Shown one piece after another: positions 43,572 through 54,856 of a stretch of DNA of 64,000 nt. This DNA comes from Fistularia commersonii. Its lineage: Eukaryota; Chordata; Actinopteri; Syngnathiformes; Fistulariidae. The stretch spans positions 8,776,874-8,840,873 of the forward strand of contig JBBMNZ010000001.1 in the NCBI GenBank assembly GCA_037954325.1. The letters are read 5' to 3'. A model generated the notes under the pieces. The model ran no database searches and had not been told where the DNA came from. It was given only the letters and a program-made list of their open reading frames with translations. Both the position numbers and the translations under genes were made by a program. Every line of letters begins with the position of its first letter. The stretch's first letter is position 1.

Positions 43572-43901
43572 TTAGCATTTTTTAGCAATTTTTACACACA
43601 AATGGAGATCCTTTTCTACATTTCCAAACGGTGTACTTGTGGCAAGTGCCACATTTTTCTGTAGAATGATGTCCAGCATGTTGTAGAATACTGCAATGGG
43701 CCATCTCCGTGTTCTGATGCCAACTGTGTAAGCCCGCAGTTGTTGATCAAGCACATCAACACCACATTTCAAGCAGTCGTAGTCTGTGATCATCCTCGGT
43801 TTTCTTGCTTGACTAACTGGACTTGAGGATGTGTCTGTCTTTAAAATGGGGACTGCATGCAGCATTAACATGTGTTTGGGAGATGAGTGAGTGAAATACA
43901 T
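43572..43901 (-). pseudogene. PiggyBac transposase fragment
   Basis: A 109-codon minus-strand frame. KPRMITDYDCLKCGVDVLDQ, then RAYTVGIRTRRWPIAVFYNM and LDIILQKN, match the conserved C-terminal part of piggyBac-family DDE transposases, where KGGVDxxDQ and RRWPxxxFY blocks surround the last catalytic aspartate. The expected aspartates in DVLDQ are present. No CCC-type terminal repeat with TTAA on both sides could be paired, and the N-terminal two thirds are absent from the flanks. Isolated remnant. Confidence 0.75.
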
Positions 43902-43929
43902 GCAGCATCAACATATGTTTGGAAGGTGT

Positions 43930-45245
43930 AAGTTAGTAGCTCATTAAGGACCCCCCTCGAACTCCAACCCTGCCTGCGCAAAAAAGCGCATTCGCAGGAC
44001 TTCGAGTGTATATGTACACATGGTCATTGAGAAAGTAGCTTGTATGATGGTCAGCATTTTTCTTTTTTATGGTTTAATGTTATGTATTTGGGAGATAGAA
44101 TGGTGATTACAAAAGAAAGCATATGAATTTTGAGTATCTGAACAGGAAACAGTTTGTCTGCTCTCCAGATAACATATACCTGGATAAGCCAGGTATATGT
44201 TTGTAGAATCTAAAGCTTTCATGTTTTCGTCACAGATTTTTCACTTTACATTTTAGATAGAGTAAAAGAATGGTTGGTGGAATTTTAGCATTACCACAGC
44301 TGCTTACATCTTTCATTCCCCTTACTCTTGTCATTTGAACAAATGTTGTCAGATGGCACAGTTTTCTATTAGTGTCTTGAGCCTTCATTGGTCCTAACAC
44401 ATTTTGTTAATGCCATGCCACAATGACTATCTCTATATCCCGATGACTATAAAAGTGTCTATTCTAGGAAACATAAAAAGCTATTTTCTAGAAGACAAAA
44501 TTGCTGATTTGTGTGAGTTCTACTAATACTTGAATACTTGAAATATAAATAGATCAGAACCAGAGGACATTGCCTTTCAAAATTGTCTACTCAAAGTCAA
44601 TTAGCCAAATGATGAATGGAGACAACCTAAGTTGTCTTGCAGTAGTGTACAGAGTAACAACATGACCATCTGTTAACCTTCACAATCCACTTTTTCAGAT
44701 CAAGCAAAATACACAACAGCGATACAATCAAAGGGATGATGTATTGGTCAAAAACAATAGGATCTAATTTCACCCCCAAAAAATCCTTGACAATGGTCTG
44801 TGTATTTTCTTACCTTACTGGTCCCTATTTTTCCTCTACACCTGAAATGTCACTTTGCACTTGTCACTGGATTTGCTGGATGTGCTCTCTATCTAGTAAT
44901 CTATCCATGCACCCTGATAGTTAGATAGATATATAGTGACCCATTAAATCATTATCCATTATTGATTCTTTGTTTTATGATCTGTATGACTTCTTAGCCC
45001 CTGCCCAGTCATTATCTTAATTAAAAACAACCACATAAGTAAGAAAACTACACGGCATCTTTAAAATCAACGCCTAATCTATACAAATAGATTTGAAAAT
45101 CTATTTCTTACACCACCTCTTACACCACCGAAATTGAAAATCAAAGATACAAACGGTATGTTAGACTGTAATTTTTAGATTTAGTCGGACCATAATTCTC
45201 ACAGCGATAGCACTTAGAGTTCACAAACCCTGACTATTTTCATTT
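43930..45245. other. Intron-like gap with one hairpin
   Basis: AT-rich; no coding frame with domain content. A 13-bp perfect hairpin is at 44171-44201. GCGCAAAAAAGCGCATTCGC near 43976 is a short palindromic patch that might belong to a decayed transposon end. Confidence 0.45.
44171..44201. repeat. Perfect 13-bp hairpin
   Basis: AACATATACCTGG (44171-44183), loop ATAAG, and its exact complement CCAGGTATATGTT (44189-44201). No tandem array or transposon end explains it. Confidence 0.85.
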
Positions 45246-45249
45246 GCAA

Positions 45250-45345
45250 CTGACTTCCAACTGTGATTGGCCCCTTGCCCACTCGCAATTGCAATAGGCT
45301 CCAGCCTCCCCCCAACCCTGAGTAGGATAAGCGGCAGAAAATTGA
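45250..45345 (+). repeat. SINE-like tail fragment
   Basis: GCAATAGGCTCCAGCCTCCC, CCCAACCCTGAGTAGG and ATAAGCGGCAGAAAATTGAT match the 3' part of the repeat at 27420-27695. Confidence 0.55.
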
Positions 45346-45359
45346 TAGGTTTTGTGGTT

Positions 45360-45925
45360 GTGGTTGTGGGGAGGCTCTCCTTTACATGAAAAAATTACAT
45401 CTAAGATAACCTGCCTGTCTTTGTCAAACTTAATTTGTAATCACATTTGTAAGGGAGGAGTGAGGAGTAATTCATGTCGCAGTTATCAGGAATAGACTCA
45501 AATAAGATAGTTTTTTTTTTTGTTTATTTGAGTCAGCTTTTTCAACAAAACATTGTAATGATGCACTTTATACTCGACATTCATACTGATAAATAAGTTA
45601 ATGATGTTTTTGTTAGCAATTATTGACAAAATTCAATAATATCTGGCATTTTATGAATGCTTATTAGAATACAATTTAATTTCAGATATTCTTATGATAA
45701 GGATATCCCTGTAAAGAATAGAAATCATTTTTGTCATATATAAGCATTTTACATCTGAGTCATAGGGCAGTAAAATAAGGGTTCTTCCCAACATAGACCA
45801 CTTTCTATTTTCATTAACTTTTACTTCTGTCTACCTTCAAGTTAATTTCGATCTGAGTCGTCATTAATTGTCAAACTTTGCAGGTATTTTTTTTAAGATT
45901 TTAATCAATGAGTATGTATTATACA
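45360..45925. other. Intron-like gap, nothing recognised
   Basis: AT-rich, no features beyond a T-run near 45510. Confidence 0.5.
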
Positions 45926-46239
45926 TACAACCACAATTCCCAAAAGTTGGGACAACATTTAAAATGTAAATTAAAACAGAATGCAATGACTTGCAAATCT
46001 CATAAACACATAGTTTGCTCTGCATAGCGGATATTAAAACCAAGACATTTTCTCATTGGGACATTTTTGCTCATTTTGACTTTGATGGAAGCAACACATC
46101 TCAAATATGTTGGAGCAAACATTGCAAAAGGCTGGGAAAGTATTTGTCAATAATAAAACATGACAGCAAGAGCAAAGAACGTTTCAGATTGGCAGAGCCC
46201 TCCGGGTGTATAGCTGGGCAAAATGTGACCAATCTGTGA

Positions 46240-46475
46240 CAACTGCATTGACAACTGTTTGAAAATTTTCAAACCATTCCAGAAAAGTGCTCACCATCTA
46301 CTTTGTATGATATTATCAAAAGACTCAGAGAATTTGGAAGAATATGTGTAATCAAGAGACAAGGCTGTAGGTCAAAACTGACTGCATGTGATCTCCCAGC
46401 CCTTGAGCTGCACTGCATGAATAACAGGCATGATTCTGTGCTGTATATTCGCTAAATGAGGTTAGCAACACTTCC
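46240..46475 (+). pseudogene. Tc1 transposase helix-turn-helix remnant
   Basis: The frame around 46290-46440 reads TLYDIIKRLREFGRI, KRQGCRSKLTACDLPALELH and CMNNRHDSV, the second DNA-binding helix-turn-helix and linker of a Tc1 transposase. The frame lacks a start and is broken by stops on both sides. Confidence 0.7.
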
Positions 46476-46660
46476 AAAAATTTGTCTGTGAACATACCTC
46501 AGAGTGCAATTAGCAAATGTGAGTGACAGTTGTATCATGCAAAAAAGATGTATTTATGAACAGAAATGTCTCTCTTTTCTAGGCAAAAGCTCATTTCATT
46601 GCCTGAGGCAAGCTAGAAAACTGTTTTGTGGATTATTACGAGCCAGCTTGTTATCAGACA

Positions 46661-48233
46661 AGAACAAGAAGAAGAGGAGTGCATGTTTGGAAGCAGAGAG
46701 AGAGGAGAAAAGGATAGAGCCTGGGACTGAGAGTAGGGATTTTGAATATTGGGACTATGACAGGAAAAGGTAGAGAGTTGGTCGACATGATGCAGAGAAG
46801 GAAGGTGGATATACAGTATTGTGTGTCCAGGAGACCAGGTTGAAAGGTAGTAAGGCTAGAAGCTTAGGAGCAGGCTTTAAGTTGTACTATTATGGTACTG
46901 ACAAGAAGAGAAAGGGTGTAGGAGTTATCTTGAAGGAGGAGTTTGTTAGGAACATTCTAGAGGTGAAAAGAATGTCAGATAGACTTATGAGTATGAAACT
47001 GGAAATTGAAGGTTTGATGCTCAATGTTGTTCGTGGCTATGTCCTGCAGGTGGGATGTGAATTTGAGGGGAAGGAGAAGTTCTGGAATGAGATAGATGAA
47101 GTGATGCAGAATATTCCCAGAAATGAGAGAGTGGTAATTGGTGGAGACTTCAATGGACATGTTGGTGAAGGCAATAGAGGGGATGAAGAAGTGATGGACA
47201 GATTTGGCATACAGGATATGAATGCAGAGGGACAGATGGTGGTAGGTTTTGCAAAAAGGATGGAAATGGGTGTAGTGAACACCTTTTTCCAGAAAAAAAA
47301 CAGGAACATGGGTAACTTATAAGAGCGGAGGTAGGAGCACGCAGGTAGACTACATCTTGTGTAGACGAGGTAACCTGAAAGAGACCAGTGTGACTGTAAA
47401 GTGGTTGTAGGTGAGAGTGTAGCCAGACAGCATAGGATGGCGGTTTGTAGGATGACCCTGGTGACAAGGAAGATCAAGAGGACAAAGGTAGAGCAGAGGA
47501 CAAAGTGGGGGAAGCTGAAAAGGGAGGAGTGTTGTATGGTTTTCAGGGAGAGTTGAAAGAGGGTCTGGGTGGTTAGGGCTTGCTTCCAGATGACTGGACA
47601 ATTAAAGCTAGTGATATCAGGGAGACAGGTAGAAGGGTACTTGGTGTGTCATCTGGAAGGAAAGTAGATAAGGAGTCTTGGTAGTGTAAATGAGGAAGTG
47701 CTGAGGTTAGACAGGAATCTCCATGGACCATGATGTTTGCGATGACATTGTGATCTGTAGTTAGAGCAGACAACTGTTAGAGGAAAGGTGTACAAGACAG
47801 TGGTGAGACAAGCAAAGCTGTATGCCTTGAAGCTGTTACAATGACAAAAAGACAGGAGACAGAACTAGAGGTTGCAAAGATGAATATGTTGAGGTTCTCT
47901 TTGGGAGTGACCAGGATGTTTAGGATCAGGAATGAGTCTATCAGAGGAACAGCACATGTTAGATGTTTTGGAGAGAAGGTCAGAGAAGCCAGACTGAGAT
48001 GGTTCAGTCATGTACATAGGAGGAATAGAGAGTATATTGGTAGACGGATGCTGGAAATGGAGTTGCCAGGCAAGAGGTCTCGAGGAAGACCAAAGAGAAG
48101 ATTTATGGATGTAGTGAGAGAGGATATGAAGGTAGTTGTTTTGAGAGAGGAGGATACAGAGAATAGGGTTAGATGGAAAAAAATGGATTCTCTCCGGTGA
48201 CCCCTGAAGGGAAAAGCCGAAAGAAGAAGAAGA
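46661..48233 (+). mobile_element. RTE LINE inserted in the Tc1 element
   Basis: 5'-truncated copy starting in the arginine-rich coding segment (AGAACAAGAAGAAGAGG). The endonuclease part is mostly readable (frame 46819-47322, with VIGGDFNGHVGEGN where other copies have VIGADFNGH). Between about 47700 and 47800 most of the polymerase is deleted, and the C-terminal domain follows (47841-48200, RLRWFSHVHRRNREYIGRR). It ends GGTGACCCCTGAAGGG and (GAA)n. The 16-bp target duplication AGCTTGTTATCAGACA (46645-46660) versus AGCTTTTTATCAGACA (48234-48249) has one mismatch. Confidence 0.9.
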
Positions 48234-48756
48234 AGCTTTTTATCAGACAGTTCAAAAGCCTGCCTCGCTCATGGTATAGGGTTGCATTAGTGCCTATAGC
48301 GTGGGTAGCTTACACATCTTGACAAAACACTTTAGGGTGCATAGAAGCTATAGAGCAATACTCCCTCCTATTCAGATATCTCTTTCAGGGAAGGCCCTGC
48401 ATTTTTCAACCAAGCCAATGCTAACCCACAAACTTTATCCATCACAACAAAATGACTCTCCAACAGAAGAGTCTGGGTGCTGGGAGCTTGTTGTCATGTA
48501 GGGAATAAAATGTGATATGTACCCTGTATATGTGAGATGTCATTCCACTTTTATTATGCTATCACATTGTCCCGACTTTCAGGGTAATTGAGGCTGTGTT
48601 TATTTATGTGATGGATGTAAAATAATACATGGGAAAAAAAGGGAATGTTGAGCTTATGGGACTAGGTAGTACTATGGAAAGGTGAGTCTAAGTCTTGTCT
48701 AAGTCAATCTGCATTCTCCAATCCCGGGCACTTTCTAAGACAGTTGGTTCCACCCT

Positions 48757-49745
48757 TTAGCTGCTTTTGTTGGGAGTTTTCCTGCTCTTAAAAACAGTGC
48801 GGTGGTTGTGTGTTAAGGCACTGTGGGGGGAGGTCGTTGTTGGTAGTTCGCCTTCCTTCCAGGGGGATGGCCAGTTGTAAAACCTGGTTGTGTCTCCAGG
48901 TATAGCGGCCCTGGGACAAATAGGTTTTGCAGCCATTGAGAATGTGCCTAAATGTTTTGGGGGTTTGATGCAGTGCACAATAAGGATCTTCACCAAACGA
49001 CTGGTTTAGGTTTGTGGATGTGGGAAGAATATCATAAATGATGAAGCCTATTTTGCTCTCTTCCATCTCCCTGAGAGACCAAGCCAGTTCTCGATGTATG
49101 AACAGATTTCCCTCTCAAGCTTCTCACCTTTGGTCATACAGATCTTGTAGACAATGAGGGGCCACATCAGGTGGAGGAGCAATTCGAACTGCAGGCATCA
49201 CAGTTTCAATTTACCCAGGAAGCAAGGTCTTATCTATGCTGTCAAAGCCTTTGTCAGGTTTCTTTCCTCAGCTGATCACTCTGGTCAGAGTCTTTGAGGC
49301 TTACATTGTACCAGCGCACTAGATGCTCTTGACTGGCAGCTCTGATAGCAAGGGAATGGGTGTCTCCTTGATGTGGAACCTCTGGTCCACAAGTTTTCTC
49401 TTGATGATGTATATACTTCATGATTTACTGGGTTTGAACTTCATCCGTGCCCTGTCAATGTTAACCTGAAGTTTTCTCAGTAGCTGTTTCGTCCATGCAG
49501 CAGTCGAGGACAAGGTTGTCAAATCATCTATATACGCACAAATATGAGGTAGACAATGCCCAGATTGCAGCCATTCTCCTCCCACAACCCACTTGGAGGC
49601 TGGGCTGATAATTGCCGTGGTGAAGGCTAGAGGGCAGATGGTACATCCGGCCATTATTCCCACTTGTCAAAGAATGCCAAGCTGTTGTGCATTCTGTTGT
49701 ATGAATACAGGATTGCAGATTTTTGAAGTAGTTCCTCACTAGGCC
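48757..49745 (-). mobile_element. LINE fragment with restriction-like endonuclease
   Basis: Minus-strand pieces of a reverse transcriptase and its C-terminal domain. Frames near 49740-49418 read MGIMAGCTICPLAFTTAI (motif B-like), KWVVGGEWLQSGHCLPHI and CAYIDDLTTLSS (motif C, YIDD), then RARMKFKPSKS. After a gap, the frame 49066-48788 reads NLNQSFGEDPYCALHQTPKT, FRHILNGCKTYLSQGRYTWR and HNQVLQLA. The C-X-H-X-C spacing followed by RHN is the zinc-binding segment before a restriction-like endonuclease in R2/R4/NeSL-type LINEs. The PD-type nuclease core and the 5' half are absent. Confidence 0.72.
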
Positions 49746-49759
49746 TGTGATGGTATCTT

Positions 49760-50126
49760 GGATGTGTTAGAAGTCAAAATGAAGTGAATGAAAAGAACAC
49801 TGATGAGGATTAGGGTTTGCAATCACAGAAAGGAAAGATAATCATCACTGAATGAGGGATGAGGGTTGGATCCACCTGGGGATCTCAAACATAATTGTAT
49901 ACGCGTGTGAATGGATGCTTATATTTCTACATGTGTGCATTCATTTCTGTATAAATTTATTTTTATGTTTTATTATTCATACACATATTTCATGATGTAT
50001 TATATGTCATAAGCTGAAAAAAAGTTCATTTTGGACAGCTCAAGAAGGATGTTGGAAAGTAAAGGCATTTTAAAATTCTTCTGACTGTGTTATCACTACA
50101 GGGCTTCTGTGTATGTGTGTGTGTGT

Positions 50127-50202
<76 letters not shown>

Positions 50203-52406
50203 ACGCGCACAAGGTTTAATCACAACTATAGTAAGATGATAAGTCTACACATCAACTTGTCATACAAGATATCGTGCATGTTGTAAACTTAGTTGCTTTG
50301 TCGTAATCAGTGTTTTACGTCAGTGTGCTTGTGTGAATGTATATTTGTCAGTTTCTTTTTCATAATAGCATGAGCACCGCTGCATGTGTGGCACATGTTT
50401 CCAAAGGACGTGTATTAAATGTCAAATTAATGTTGTTAATGAAGAATCAGATCTGTTTTTGCTTTTGTGCAGAAGAATAGAAGCTGGGTGCTGTGCTTTT
50501 GAATACAGTGTTGTTTTTTTACATAACATATTCCACCAAGCAGCGCCAGCCAAGCTCCCACTGCACACACCCATTTTCACTATCAAAAGGTTGCGATCCA
50601 CCTTGACCGAACAAGAATCACTGTTTCGTTGTAATCATTGATGGCACACTAAACATTAAAACATTATATTACTCCCACTGACTCCCATAAAAAGTGTCAT
50701 ATTTACCAGCTGTGCTGAAATTAAGTGCAAGGCCTTTTGTCTAAATATGGAGTGTCTAGCCTCTGAAAAATTTGTAAACATAACTTACTATTTATCAAAA
50801 TCTACATCTGCCTACTTTGTTTCATTCCTGAAATCTTAATGGAGAACTCTTTATACTATATTTGCTTCAATGAAGCAATAGACAACCATGTGTTTGTGTG
50901 CTTGTGGGAAATTGTTTTTTCAATTTCTGTGGCACAATTCTCTGCATCACAGAAACAGCTCAATGGAAACTTACTTCATGGATACACACTGCATTGTGGG
51001 GGTAATAAATATGCCTTGCAAGTTCACAGTTCAAAAAATATGTTTTTCACTGGGGCAGACACAATTTGTAAGTCACAGTTAGCTTTGTAGATCAGAGGGC
51101 TTAAGATGATATCATACTTGGGAAGGCATGACATCTCTAGTTCAGACATTAGTAACAGCTCAAAAGATTCACAAATAACTGCAGTTTTCAATTGTCTGTC
51201 CTCCTGTCCACCAGGGGAACGTTTGTTAAACATTTGATTTTTCCCTGTTCAGCCAAGAATGAATAAGTAGGACAAGTCTTACTAACTCAGACAAAACATT
51301 TAAGTATTACTCATGGCTGTCAGAGGAAGAATATTTAAATTAAGTGAGAAACATGTAAACATTATCAGTATTAATTTTATTTGCATTTTAAACAGCACAT
51401 CTAACATGAATGTTGTCCATGCTTTGGCTGTAGCAAACTCTTTTGTAACCCCACATTAGAGCAATATTTTTTTTTACTTTCTACTGCCACCAATGGAGAC
51501 TTGTTTAGATAAAATATGCATTATCAGATACTATTAATCTGGACAATGAAACACTGATAGGTTGAGAAAAAATTAAAATCCTAGCACTTACTATAGTAAT
51601 GATAGAAGAATTATATAAATACTTTTTAGAGGTGCTGATAAGCCAGTTTCGTCAATCTCAGACTGGCTTTCTGTCTAGTTTGACTCAGAACAGTTTCAAT
51701 AACTTTCTGCTCTTATGAGTTTGACAAGTGTTTTTTAAACGTCTCTCGGTGTAGATCCATGAAAACATGGATGATTATACTGTGTGTGACCAGTATAAAG
51801 AGCCTCCCATCCAAATTTAACTACTAATAAGTCACTGAAGTAAAAAAGTGCATTAGTTTCACCTGCAAATTTCCTGCCAAAAGAGACTCAAAACCATAAA
51901 GCTCTGATTTAGTAAATCATCGATCAGTGCTATTTTTGTGTATTCAAGCTGACATATGATACACAGACATTGAAAAAAAGAGGGGGAGTCTTTCACTGGC
52001 TTCATATCTTCTCTTAAAGATGCTATTTATCCATTAGACACACTAACTGCTTCTGTACTCAATTGAAGTGATGATGTGTCTATGATGCTACTAATTGAAA
52101 TGTTTCAACAACCTTTATCTTTTGTGGTTCATCCTCAGCTAACTCTTGATTTTCTTCAAAAAAATATATTTTTCTCACTTTTTGCCCCTCTTTTCTTGCA
52201 CCTTGACTTTCTTAAGTGACACATTTGTTCTGTCAACATGTTATGTTGACATTATGAACATTTTTCAAAATGAAATAATTAAGTAAACAAGGGGCCCCAA
52301 GTGATGGTGAATGGCAGATTTTCTTATCTTTTGATAGCATCTTTTAAAGGCTGTGTGTTCTTGATCTTCCTGTTTTCCTCCTCCTTCTCCTCCCTGGTCT
52401 TTATAG
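49760..52406. other. Intron sequence upstream of the nlgn1 cassette exon
   Basis: Apart from the GT microsatellite at 50109-50209 I see no repeats or domains. The 3' end has the polypyrimidine tract TTCCTGTTTTCCTCCTCCTT before the AG at 52405-52406. I looked for the preceding basic site-A cassette of neuroligin and did not find it. Confidence 0.55.
50109..50212. repeat. (GT)n microsatellite ending in GCGCACGCGCAC
   Basis: About 48 GT units with one GAGT interruption, followed by alternating purine-pyrimidine GCGCACGCGCAC. The whole tract is a strong candidate for Z-DNA. Confidence 0.95.
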
Positions 52407-52466
52407 GTCCCCTTACAAAGAAACACACTGATGGTTTAAGTGATAGTGACCACACGGAAGATGAAG
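52407..52466 (+). CDS. nlgn1: Neuroligin-1 cassette exon (splice site A insert)
   Basis: A 60-nt exon bounded by TTTATAG at the acceptor and GTATTT at the donor. It is phase 1 on both sides: preceded by a G in the upstream exon it reads GPLTKKHTDGLSDSDHTEDE-type sequence, beginning GPLTKK and ending HTEDE. Neuroligins are postsynaptic cholinesterase-like adhesion proteins that bind neurexins. In mammalian NLGN1 a 20-residue segment with the same GPLTKK start and an acidic end is one of the alternatively spliced site-A inserts. Length 60 and symmetric phase mean it can be skipped without frameshift. The HTDGLSDSD middle is fish-specific relative to what I recall of mammals. Joining to the exon at 56125 restores GAC (D) across the junction. 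Confidence 0.88.
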
Positions 52467-53385
52467 GTATTTTTCCCCCCTAATGCACAACTGAATTGCA
52501 TGAAAAGGAATTTTAGAAAAAAAACAGAAAAACATGGCAAAAAACATTGACTTTTGGTCTTCCAATTCTTACCTTCTTTTATTCTCTTGCATTTCTTGTA
52601 CCTTTTTTCAGTGATGAACATTTTCTTTTTGCTTTTCATTTATGAAATCTTTTTTTAGGCTGGATGTGTTTTGCCCTTTTCAGCTTGATGTGTAAAGATT
52701 ACAATTCCAAAAACATTTTTTTTTTTATATTAACACTGTCAATGTGAATTCTACATGCTTGGGTTTGCTCTCTCTCTTTCTTTGAACTTTTTCCTTCCCT
52801 TCCTATGTTGCATCCTACCAGCAAAACAGCATTAACATATTGGCAGACTTTTGCATGTGACTGACATTTTTTTTCATTGGTTTCTCTAAGAAATTGGCTA
52901 AGTGGCCATTCCAAGCATCAAATCTCTGAACAATATGTGCAAAGTGTGCAAAGTTTTAGTTAATTTACTTCAAAAAGGATGAACAAGACCAAACATGTTG
53001 TTTTATTATCATTTTTTAACATGTTATTTAATTTTATTTTATTTTATTCCAAAATCAGTTGGATAGGCATTCCCACATGACAAACTTAATAAAATAAATA
53101 GGAAGCAGCACTGTTTGGTGAATTAAAATAATACAATACATGATTTCAATCACATTGCTTCTTACAAAACCATCACCTAGCAGGTCATAGCAGGTCTTAA
53201 ATATACTGTAGACGCTTCTTCTGAGATCCATGCATTCCAGAGAATGCAATATCACTGAGTGACTTGAATCTGTATAGATTCATCATAATTAAAGACACAC
53301 AAAAAAAACACACAAAAACATAGAGAACATAGATAAAAATAGTATTATCTCTGAAATGTAGTGAGTTATCTAAATATATATATAT

Positions 53386-53388
<3 letters not shown>

Positions 53389-53456
<68 letters not shown>
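53389..53456. repeat. (GATA)n microsatellite
   Basis: About 17 GATA units, preceded by a short TATATATA patch. Confidence 0.95.
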
Positions 53457-53457
<1 letters not shown>

Positions 53458-53991
53458 CTCAAGCATATTTTGCAATATTGAAGGTTAAACAAAAGAGGTC
53501 AAAGACTGACTGAAAGATGTGTTATAAGTAATAGATAATGTTTAGCTTGAAGAAGGTTAAAATGCTCAGAACATATCTCGAATGGGAACTGTTGTATCAC
53601 ACACAATAAGAGACACATAACAGGAGTATTTAATGTGTTGGTCGAAATCTGAGGTCGAAACTTACAATAAAGCATTAAACCAGATAAAATAACCAACTGT
53701 TGATTGTTGAACTTGAACATTAGATGCAAACTGTATTCAAAAATTATTAAAAACAAGCTTTTATTCACAAAAAAAATGTTCATCTACTTTTTGCTAGTTA
53801 TGTTGTGCTTTTTATGGAACTTTTATCACCCGCCATAAGTTCATGTTGTCTTTAACCACTTTTTTCACAATGGCACAATGACCGTTAATGATGTCAATAG
53901 TGGAAGATATAAAGAAATAGATATTTTGCAAAAAAAAATCTATCAAATTTATTCATAATCAAAATAGGTACTGAAGTTTTTTTTTCAGTAA

Positions 53992-54053
<62 letters not shown>

Positions 54054-54106
54054 GGATGGATGGATGGATGGATGGATGGATGGATGGATGGATGGATGGA
54101 TGGATG

Positions 54107-54196
<90 letters not shown>
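53992..54196. repeat. (GATA)n-(GATG)n-(GATA)n compound array
   Basis: About 205 bp: GATA to about 54050, GATG to about 54109, GATA again to 54196, with no other interruption. Minus-strand frames through it are artefactual. Confidence 0.95.
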
Positions 54197-54817
54197 AGCC
54201 ATGTTAGAGATAGCATGTCCTGCAAAAGTTCTGAGATACTGTACTCTTCCCGCCAGGCTGCTGCAGTGCAAGTTTCAGAACATCCTAATGAGACACCCTA
54301 CTGTATAGTGCGATAAGTAGACATCATTTTCATCTAAATAACACTTGGAACTTTCCAGCTTCCTTTGATCCGTGGCATCATCCTATTTTTGTTGTCCACA
54401 CACACACAAACAGACACACCAATAAGATAAAATAGTTTCACAGCTCAATTCAGTTGAATTGTGGCAATTATCTTGTATTACTTAATAAAAGATGCAGGGT
54501 AGACAACTAGTGCGATTCCTTTAAACTCAGTACATCTGCTGTTTTTAATCTCTTTTTTGCTGTGATTTGAGACATAAGCAGAACGATACTTAAGAGCTGA
54601 GGATTTCTTCCAACCACTATTATACAGAGAATATCATCAGAAGAGTCAAGGATATGATAGTGCTTTTATAGAGCCCTTGTCAGCCTATATATAGTGTAAG
54701 ACAGCAATGCATGTGAGATTTTAATCTACCTGTGCACTATTGATCTCTCACTTTGTAATATACATGTAGATGTATGTGTTGCTGGCAGAAGAAAGCAAAT
54801 GTGGAAGCAGCCAAAGG

Positions 54818-54821
<4 letters not shown>

Positions 54822-54854
<33 letters not shown>
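54822..54854. repeat. (TA)n microsatellite
   Basis: About 16 TA units followed by degenerate ATACATATA sequence to 54905. Confidence 0.95.

Positions 54855-54856
<2 letters not shown>

Larger units (their letters stand above)
45928..48600 (+). mobile_element. Tc1-like transposon split by an RTE insertion
   Basis: The left part (45928-46660) begins CAACCACAATTCCCAAAAG after TA. The right part (48250-48600) ends near TTGTCCCGACTTTCAGGGTA, ATTGAGGCTGTG, which is a diverged inverted copy of the left end. Transposase remnants read across the gap: the left part stops at GCTTGTTATCAGACA and the right part resumes with TTTTTATCAGACAG then TTCAAAAGCCTGCC, the next segment of the same gene family. Without the insert the element is about 1.1 kb. 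No long open frame survives. Confidence 0.78.

Noticed and set aside
50839..51090. Two overlapping plus-strand ORFs of 83 and 64 codons as possible neuroligin exons
   Set aside because: No neuroligin similarity, no splice-site pattern and no frame preference.
52301..52483. ORF running across the cassette exon with an upstream ATG
   Set aside because: Its upstream part is intron polypyrimidine tract; the exon is defined by AG/GT borders and phase agreement with 56125.
53894..54271. YLSI/HPSI repeat protein on the minus strand
   Set aside because: Translation of the GATA/GATG array.
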